Assembly (NCBI GenBank): GCA_051294375.1
Contig: JBJCIZ010000028.1
Coordinates: 675,623 to 739,622, forward strand
Length of the DNA stretch: 64,000 nt
Reading direction: 5' to 3'
From: Paraspadella gotoi
Taxonomy: Eukaryota; Chaetognatha
The notes below the pieces were generated by a model, which had not been told where the DNA came from, ran no database searches, and was given only the letters and a program-made list of their open reading frames with translations. The position numbers and the translations under genes are program-made. Shown here in pieces: positions 57,791 to 64,000 of the stretch (its first letter is position 1; each line of letters begins with the position of its first letter).

Positions 57791-58144
57791 TTATTCGTCT
57801 TCTGCTTCTTCTTCAATAGAAATATCCATAATAATGGAGGGAGAGCGGGGTTTCATTTCAGCGTCTTTTTCTACAGAGATGAGAGAGGGCGAGTTAATTG
57901 GCATATTGTGGCCCATAAAAACATCAACTTTCAATGGTTGTGTAAGATCTTCTAATGGTTGTGAGAAATTTTCTTGTTTGGCCGCTTTGTCTTCGTTGAT
58001 TTCATTTACAAGATCAAAATAAATGAGAGATTTAGGAATTTCAGGTAAATTGTTTATTGCCTCTAGTTCCATTTTTAATTTAAAACAGTTATAACATTGA
58101 CAGTCGACGTCATCCACTTGTTGACAAAACCATTTACTCGCCAT
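57791..58144 (-). CDS. Gene Z (copy 3)
   Basis: An intact 117-residue ORF. The N-terminus is cysteine-rich: 'WFCQQVDDVDCQCYNCFKLK', a possible metal site (C-x7-C-x-C-x2-C). The middle is acidic with 'KSLIYFDLVNEINEDKA'; the end is 'SIIMDISIEEEAEDE'. Its ATG lies 3 nt after the stop of gene R (TAA, aat, ATG), so R and Z may be expressed from one transcript. After its stop the same frame stays open for 24 codons ('PIYDLPPTPPPE'). Copies 1 and 2 (about 39,905-40,262 and 47,215-47,560) are broken by indels. Confidence 0.5.
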   Translation of the reverse strand: MASKWFCQQVDDVDCQCYNCFKLKMELEAINNLPEIPKSLIYFDLVNEINEDKAAKQENFSQPLEDLTQPLKVDVFMGHNMPINSPSLISVEKDAEMKPRSPSIIMDISIEEEAEDE

Positions 58145-58147
58145 ATT

Positions 58148-58720
58148 TTAAAAAAAGTCTTCCACGTAATCTTCCAGGAAATCACGCTCACTGCTAGTTA
58201 AATCAGTTATCGATTGAGTTGCTAAAGCGGATTCATGAAAAGGGGGGATTTGAGGTGTTAGAGTAGGGGGTTGTGGAGAAATAGAAGAAGATGATGAATC
58301 CGAAGTGGTGTTTGAATCCGGAAAAAATCAGCTCTCTCGACACTCGCGGGAGCAGATAGATTCGATGCCGCGTCGTCAACTATAACGTGTGATGGTCCAA
58401 ACAATTTTTGTTGTTGTTCATTTTCGGGTTTAGATTCCGTTTTATTGATGTTGAGTTGTTCGTGAAAAGTTTTTAAAAAAAGTTTAGGTGATCTTTTTTT
58501 GCAGGCAGTTGATGACAAATCTCGCAGTGCTTTGAAATTTCCTCTCTGCATATAGCAGCTATTTTGTCTTTTATTGGTTGAGATAATCCTGCTTTTTTCT
58601 GTTTAAAAATTTTTATAGATAAATCGCACAAGAGCTTTTTTGATTCTCAAATCGGCCGGCGCTTGTTTTTTCCTCTTTGTTGTCTGATATGTCAGAATAA
58701 TGAGGATTGGTTGAGGCCAT
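58148..58720 (-). CDS. Gene R (copy 3), three frame changes
   Basis: Start 58720, 'MASTNPHYSDIS', with an in-frame upstream extension also open. Continuing across frames: 'AAICREEISKHCEICHQLP' (a Cys/His cluster, possibly zinc-binding), 'FLKTFHEQLNINKTES', 'VIVDDAASNLSAPASVERA' and 'DLTSSERDFLEDYVEDFF', stop 58148. The total is 191 codons, so the shifts cancel. Each shift is at or near an A or T run, including A7 before 'gatcacc'. Either three base losses or frameshifting explains it. No homology recognised. Confidence 0.45.
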
Positions 58721-59261
58721 GATGTCGCGAATGAGAATGAAAAAGTTTTTTGGCGTGTGCCTCACAAACTTTGCGCAGTCGTGCAAAATCATTAGAGCGT
58801 AAAACAGGTTGCGCAATCGGGTTCTTCTTAATTTACATATTTCAGACGCGCGCGCGCTCTTTCTCTCTCTATGTGCACATGTGCATGCGTGTAAATGCAT
58901 GCTAAATAAAGTATATATAATAAATAATATATAATTCGTTCTTTTTGCTGATATCTTGATCCTATGATTATAAATCAAATAAAACAAGCCCATTTACCCG
59001 ACAACTTTTCATTGTCGTCACCTATCTCTTACACTTAGTTTTTGTCGCTTATCCCTTAAAAATGACTAATAGTTCACAGTGCAAAAGTTTTCCTCGGTTA
59101 AACTGATAAGTTTTTTCCATTGTTTTCAACTAATTCTTTCGTTTCACTTTCTCCATTTCAAAAATCATGGCTTTCCTATTTTTTTCTGTAAATATACTTC
59201 TAAATTAATTAAAACTAACCATATAAAAAGTAATCGCCTCGCCGATGCGCCTCACTGATGC

Positions 59262-59684
59262 TCAAGGCTGGGATCTACAATGGCACTGTCGTCCCATGTC
59301 CAGTTTTTTTGATGTTCCAGTCGCCTCTTGCGCAGACAAAGCGATCTCATTTTTTAATATAAAGAAAATTAAAAACGAGTCTAACCTTTCCCTGACCGAC
59401 TCGTCGAGGAACAGCAACCACTGCGCCCTGTGGATCTTGAACGGACAGCCCATGATCCCAATCCTTTTTGAACAACCCTTCATTGATTGCGTTTCTACTC
59501 TTATGGACCCCCTGCAACGCTCGATCTTATCCCAACACGCGTAGTACAATCCCCTTTTTACTTTCTCCATTTTCTTCTTTTCTCGTACAATTTTAAAGTT
59601 CGATGGTTTTAAAGTTTTAAAGTCTGTTGGTTTTTGATATTTCTTTATTCGATAAACTGTAAAAACATAGTCAATTTTCCACAA
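59262..59684 (-). CDS. Gene V (copy 3)
   Basis: An intact 140-residue ORF. The N-terminus is 'MWKIDYVFTVYRIKKYQK', then 'DFKTLKPSNFKIVREKKK', a basic patch, and later 'GCPFKIHRAQW' and 'LDSFLIFFILKNEIAL'. It is basic (K/R-rich) with one hydrophobic segment near residue 110. The collinear copies at 48,663-49,085 and 41,404-41,840 keep the first 50-60 codons but are then broken. A TATA/CCAAT promoter lies about 300 bp upstream (59966-60020). Unknown function. Confidence 0.45.
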   Translation of the reverse strand: MWKIDYVFTVYRIKKYQKPTDFKTLKPSNFKIVREKKKMEKVKRGLYYACWDKIERCRGSIRVETQSMKGCSKRIGIMGCPFKIHRAQWLLFLDESVRERLDSFLIFFILKNEIALSAQEATGTSKKLDMGRQCHCRSQP

Positions 59685-59965
59685 TATTTAATACTAAAGT
59701 ATTAACATTTTACAAATGTTAATTTGAATCAAAGGACATTATTCGATTACCTAGCATTAACAATACTTCAGTGTCTCTGATCCGAAAAAAAAATTGCGAC
59801 AAAAAAAGTCACAAAATGAAAATCGGATCGGCGACACGGGTGGATCGCGGTCCTTCGGTAAATTTGACCATTCAGAGTTCGAGTTCAAAATTAAGCATCT
59901 CCAATTTGCTAACGCGTTTTTGGTCACCAAAAAATCGGATCGAGTGCTCGTTTGACAAAAAAAAT

Positions 59966-60020
59966 AGACCAATGAAAAACGACGAAACATTTCATTGGTC
60001 TACGCCCCTATATAAGGGCA
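59966..60020 (-). promoter_or_regulatory. CCAAT-palindrome and TATA promoter upstream of gene V
   Basis: A perfect 12-bp inverted repeat 'agaccaatgaaa'/'tttcattggtct' holds two CCAAT boxes in opposite orientation around a 12-bp spacer, beside 'ctatataagg'. The block is conserved in all three copies (42122-42176, 49365-49420 and here), including where neighbouring coding DNA is broken. The TATA is read in either direction; gene V lies on the minus side. Confidence 0.45.
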
Positions 60021-60319
60021 AATAAAAAATAAAAAAATTCAAAATATAAGATGAAAGAAAAAATATTAAAATAATGAAATTAAATATTCTAAATCATCAA
60101 ATAACGTTCTCATATCTCAATATTATCAATTAACACAGAAAACGAGAAAATGAGTTATAAAATTTCACAATGATTAATCTCCAAAGCGAGAACGAAATCA
60201 ATCAACAGAAGTCTCGGCGAAAACCGCACACAAAGTCAGGGGTCTATATCTCGCTTTCCCCAGTTTCGTCATTGTTCCATACAAGACGGTGTTGTCGTCT
60301 TTATTACTAGCTCCTGTAA

Positions 60320-60356
60320 TAACTGACGAATCTATTTAGCCTAATATATTAAAAGA
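60320..60356 (-). promoter_or_regulatory. TATA/TCAGT core promoter, between U and V
   Basis: On the minus strand, a TATA-like 'ttttaatatatt' is followed about 25 nt later by TCAGT. The same pair is found at about 42475-42510, 49715-49750 and 3799-3831. Confidence 0.35.
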
Positions 60357-60492
60357 GGATTGAGTATTCATTATGATTATATTAAGTAACGTGAAACAAA
60401 CGAAAATAAAACGGGAGAGAATTACAAATTGTTACTCGGCCAAAATCACGACTAAAGAATTACAAGCGATCGAGAACTAAAAAGCGTTTTGT

Positions 60493-61239
60493 TTACAATT
60501 CAGCGAAGGCCAATACTTTTGTAAATAAAGAACGAGGCCGAAACGAAAACAACTCTTTGATATTCTGACAGTGTCTGATCGGAGGGCCGAACAAATGATT
60601 AACCCACTCCATCGCCGCGTTATGTGCGTGCCAAAACCGGAGTTCTAACGGGGTAGCACCCATGAGAAAAAACATCTCCGGTCGCACGTAGAGCAAGGAG
60701 GACATCAGATCTCCTACGGAGGGAACATGCATCCTCTCCACCATGATGCGTGAGAAGTAATCCACATCCAGTAAGAAATCTGGGTGAGGGTCGTATGAAT
60801 GTACTTCGCGAATGTTTTGGTACATCTGACCGTCGGAATGAACTCCATCCCAGAATCCCAGGGATGTCACCCTAACTCTGAGACGGCCCACTGCCATGTC
60901 GTCCCAGGAACGGCCAAGCCCAGTGCGAAGCGTTGCCATCTCTGAGCAACGCCCATTGTCCAGCAAAACAACGCCGAGAGCTTCGCTCGGCCATGACGAG
61001 AAGTATCTCTTCGCCGTGTCGTCGCAGAGACGTAAGTCATACATTCGTTCCCAGTAATACCCAGGAGTAATCTGCATCCTGGTAATGTTAATGGCCGACT
61101 CTGTGGTCAGCATCGAGTCCATAAGCCTCGGGATGGGATACCCATGGCACCGAACATGAGTCGGTCTGCCATTGAAACGGGTCAGGATGAACTGGGCGTA
61201 GACTTCCCTCGACGCATAGAACGACTCTATCGAATTCAT
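60493..61239 (-). CDS. Gene U (copy 3), family U reference member
   Basis: An intact 248-residue protein. The N-terminus is 'MNSIESFYASREVYAQF', then 'RFNGRPTHVRCHGYPIPR', 'YFSSWPSEALGVVLLDNG', 'VHSYDPHPDFLLDVDYF', 'VGDLMSSLLYVRPEMFF' and 'HAHNAAMEWVNHLFG'. It has no signal peptide or clear membrane helix. Diverged members at 1755-2408, 5932-6994 and 56500-56960 conserve RP..V, the WP....G[VM]V block, SYDPHPD and GDL.SS, which defines a protein family I do not recognise. The gene is preceded by the TATA/leader module at 61877-62000. Start chosen by alignment with the 2.4-kb member. Confidence 0.6.
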   Translation of the reverse strand: MNSIESFYASREVYAQFILTRFNGRPTHVRCHGYPIPRLMDSMLTTESAINITRMQITPGYYWERMYDLRLCDDTAKRYFSSWPSEALGVVLLDNGRCSEMATLRTGLGRSWDDMAVGRLRVRVTSLGFWDGVHSDGQMYQNIREVHSYDPHPDFLLDVDYFSRIMVERMHVPSVGDLMSSLLYVRPEMFFLMGATPLELRFWHAHNAAMEWVNHLFGPPIRHCQNIKELFSFRPRSLFTKVLAFAEL

Positions 61240-61876
61240 AGAGCCGGTGTATTGAAACGGAAGCGCAATTCGTAAAATATCCGTAAGCGAAACTAAAAAA
61301 AAATAATTCGAGATTAGGCAGAGTCACTCCGCAAACAAAACCAAAACTCAAAGAAAAACGAAAAAAATGTAAACGTAAAACGAAATGATATTTCCAAAAC
61401 GCAGCGATCGCTGGCAAGAAGAACGCAAAAATTCAAAATCTCCAGATGATACAAAATTCCAGAAAATATACCATCTCGGAGGGATGGATGACCGCATCCA
61501 TCAAATGCAACGAGACAGTCCGTTTTTCATTGGAGGCCTTCGGACCCTCCGGAAATGTGTAAAAAAATTAAAAAATTTATCGAAAGGTCATTATTTATTT
61601 AAAAAATGTATTTCTGCCCCTACATTCGACAAACGTCATATATAGCGACAAAGAGAAAATTTCTATAGCGCATTCTCGTCGATATGCAGGGGAAACCAGG
61701 TTTATCCTCTAACCTAATTTATAAATATCATACGGATTAACGTCTACGTCGACGTCGCTTCACGTGAAACGAAGGGTCGAGTTTAACATCTACACGCGCA
61801 GATGTGAGACTACCCGGGGAATACCCACTTAAATACTTATAATTATCACTTACATATACATACAAATATCACTCAC

Positions 61877-62000
61877 CCAACCCCACTTAAGCAGCGGTAG
61901 CGCACAGAAACGTGGGGACCGAACAAAGTCGATGCCACCATGTCACTATACTCTAGCTACGAGATAGTTTTCTGACGAATTCTCTTGGCCTATATAAAAC
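61877..62000 (-). promoter_or_regulatory. TATA/initiator and short first exon before gene U
   Basis: TATA (reverse of 'tatataaa', 61991-61998), then TCAGA about 25 nt on, then ATG at 61941 opening 'MVASTLFGPHVSVRYRCLSG' and a strong donor GTGAGT at 61876. Equivalent modules lie at about 44,040-44,160, 51,265-51,395 and 3,680-3,835. Conservation of both promoter and leader peptide supports function. Confidence 0.45.
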
Positions 62001-62056
62001 ACAGGGGTTTTTAATATCTATTGTAATATATAAGTTCAACAGATACAAAATAATAT

Positions 62057-62446
62057 TTAAAGGGAAACGTTTCCTTCGGAGCCACGGCTAAAACTACCCA
62101 GTTTACAGGACAGAATCGGCGAAGTACAATATTGTTTACAAATAATCACTTTTACATTTACAATTGGCTGAAAGGTAAAGAAAAGGAAAATACAGAACCG
62201 ACATTTGATTCGGTTGCACCTCGATATTCTGACAGAATCACAAACGGAGAATTTGTCGAGCCAATCGGGTTGCGAGGCGCGAACCTCCCTGGACTCGATC
62301 GTCGACACCGTCTGCGCCAACCAATCGCGATAGGAGAGAATTTCTGACAACCAGTCTGGTTGCGAGACGCCAATTTTGCGCCACTCGATCATCTTCATTT
62401 TCCCGGCCAACTGAAATGGGCGAGAATTTTGAAAACCAATGAGCAT
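62057..62446 (-). CDS. Gene T (copy 3), low-confidence
   Basis: A 129-codon ORF starting 'MLIGFQNSRPFQLAG' with two 'SQPDWL' motifs 40 residues apart, and a Cys-containing end. Another frame is also open over 71 codons, and copies at 44,221-44,600 and 51,446-51,840 read in other frames, so the coding frame is uncertain. The 3' end overlaps the promoter module of gene U. It may be mainly regulatory DNA. Confidence 0.25.
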   Translation of the reverse strand: MLIGFQNSRPFQLAGKMKMIEWRKIGVSQPDWLSEILSYRDWLAQTVSTIESREVRASQPDWLDKFSVCDSVRISRCNRIKCRFCIFLFFTFQPIVNVKVIICKQYCTSPILSCKLGSFSRGSEGNVSL

Positions 62447-63223
62447 TTACCTACCCCCCCGGCTGCCGTCGATGCCTTTGTCGACTGTGCCGACGTATCA
62501 CGAGAAGTGAAAATTTTGAAAACCAATTGGAAGGCAGGATGCCTCGCCTTTTAAGGCTAACCGATTAGCCAATCGGTAAATTTAAGAATTTGGAAATTCT
62601 CAGAAAAGCTTAGCGTCAGTATAAAAGGTCGTTATAGACAAATTTTCCTTTTTTTTTAATGGGAGAGAGAGTGACAAACTTGTCACGTGACTCGCTCCGC
62701 GGTCAATTGAATCCGAGTCCCACCAAAACTTTCTATAGTCGAATATAACTGCGTTAAAAGCATCACCGGAGAGAGAGAGGGGAATGATGATGATTAACCC
62801 CCCTATCCCTTTCACCTTGGCTATTCCCGGGCCTCCTCTCTCTCACTCTCCTATCTCTCTCTCTCCTTCTCTCTCTTTCTCCCTCTCTCTCCCTCTCTCA
62901 CTCTCTCCCTCTCTCTCTCTCTCTTTTTATACCTCTCTCTCTCTTTCTCCCTCACTCTAACTCACCCTCGCTCTTTTTTTTCCTTGCACCGCTGTTTTAC
63001 CCACCATTCCTTATCAATAGCATCTCGACTATATCTGTCAGACGGTCTGACCGTCTCGGTTCATCTGTCGCCTCCTGTCTTCCCATTTGACCGCGTCTCA
63101 CCCATCTGAACTTCTCACCCATCCCAACTTTTAACCCTCACCCAAAAAACTAAGGTAATTTCTGTAATAGTACAAAATATACAATTCGAGAAGCATTGGG
63201 AGAGAGAGTACCGGTAGTTAACG

Positions 63224-64000
63224 ATGGCGTTCCTGTCGCTCTGATCCGCGTCGCGAGTAAGAGGCGACTTCGGCGTCCGTGGCGAGTTCTACTTCTTCCT
63301 CCTCGTCGTACGTCTCTGGATCGTCGTCGTCTATGAGGAGAGCGTCTTCCTCGACGTCTTCCTCTCCGCAACCCCCTCCTTCTTCGTAATCGGGGGGCCG
63401 GTTCGTCGTCGTCGTCCTCTTCGTAATCGGGGTCCGGTTCGTCGGCGTTGGAGGAAGAAGAGACCGGATTCCGGTTCTCCTTGTTGGCTTCCTGGTCGTC
63501 CTATGGCGTTTAGACCCTAGACTAGCTTCTCTAGGGTATTGATTTGTCCCTCTAAGGTACCCACGTATGCACGTGTGCATTTCCTTCCTAGAAAAGTAAT
63601 ACGAAAAGGGTGAATAATAAGTCAAAAAATTAATTATCGCAAGGAAATCATTTCGTTCTATCCATTTATTGTACAGATTATAAAAGAAAAATAAGACTCA
63701 CCAGAGTTGATCAAGCGCAGTGTCATTGTACGCCACGTTTTCTGAGTCTTGAGCAATGACGTCGTTGACTGTCTGGACCAAAAAAAATTGGGAAACAAAA
63801 GGAAAGAGAGATTGCTAAACAAATTTATATCCAAAGATACATTTAATTATTTAAAAATCCTAATCTATATTTTCCTTACCTTACTGAGTCCATGAATTTT
63901 AGCAAATCCTTCTATTGTGGCAAATGTTTTTTTTGCGTTGATTGCTCATCACATCTGTAAAACAAAAAAATAATTAAAAAAAGACAAAGTAACTATCGTA
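63224..64000 (-). CDS. Gene S (copy 3), cut by window end
   Basis: Three 3' exons are visible: about 63897-63958, 63705-63776 and 63224-63592. The split codons fit at the CTC-A and CTC-TG junctions. The last exon reads 'AYVGTLEGQINTLEKLV' in one frame and 'EEDVEEDALLIDDDDPETY' plus 'ATDAEVASYS' in another, linked through a 'KENRNP' segment. One or more indels, or stop codons, interrupt it. 5' exons lie beyond the window. Confidence 0.45.

Larger units (their letters stand above)
57395..64000. repeat. Cassette copy 3 (Y to S), cut by window end
   Basis: Begins abruptly after the N gap at 57370-57394, inside gene Y, and runs through Z, R, V, U, T and S to the window end. Genes Z, V and U are intact only in this copy, so it is the best-quality version. 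Confidence 0.85.

Noticed and set aside
37680-64000. Endogenous DNA virus as the source of the cassette
   Set aside because: Dense small genes and TATA promoters suggested it, but S, U-like and X genes have spliceosomal introns and I found no polymerase, capsid, packaging or integrase gene. Kept only as an open possibility.

Overview
The window is nuclear DNA from an intron-bearing animal. Orthologues of the animal/eukaryotic genes TBL2, GLE1, COX8, IMP3 and DOLPP1 can be read directly. They sit on one strand, have GC-rich exons and AT-rich introns, and are separated by only about 0.4-0.7 kb, so the genome is compact. DIRS-type retrotransposons and dense GA/CT microsatellites suggest an invertebrate. 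TATA plus TCAGT initiator pairs recall arthropod core promoters, but the species cannot be fixed from the sequence.

Layout. 1-7.8 kb: minus-strand members of small gene families that I do not recognise. 8.1-32.9 kb: a plus-strand cluster TBL2, GLE1, a C2H2 zinc-finger/AT-hook gene (with an intronless COX8 gene inside its third intron), IMP3 and DOLPP1. TBL2 intron 4 is swollen to 4.8 kb by a stack of inverted-repeat elements, one of them a DIRS-like element with a diagnostic internal complementary region. 33.8-35.1 kb: two minus-strand paralogues. 35.2-37.1 kb: a DIRS tyrosine-recombinase fragment in a GA satellite. 37.7-64 kb: three copies of a multigene cassette with every gene on the minus strand. 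Its order in the direction of transcription is S (coiled coil, acidic tail), T, U, V, R, Z, Y, an R-Y fusion, then X. Diverged copies of S and U lie at the left edge of the window, so these families occur on both sides of the conserved cluster.

The conserved genes act in unrelated processes: an ER WD40 protein, mRNA export, chromatin/transcription, respiration, pre-rRNA processing and dolichyl phosphate recycling. They look like a compact gene neighbourhood, not a pathway. The cassette genes have no function I can assign. Their co-orientation, own TATA promoters, 3-nt R/Z spacing and repeated co-duplication make the cassette the best candidate for something undescribed.

Quality matters when reading this window. 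Conserved proteins (IMP3, DOLPP1, GLE1) carry single-base indels, often in homopolymers. GLE1 contains an inverted, duplicated segment that splits its last exon. A noisy inverted copy of the COX8/zinc-finger locus lies inside GLE1. The cassette copies differ mostly by indels. Six runs of N mark gaps. Many 'broken' genes here are therefore probably assembly or read errors and not true pseudogenes.
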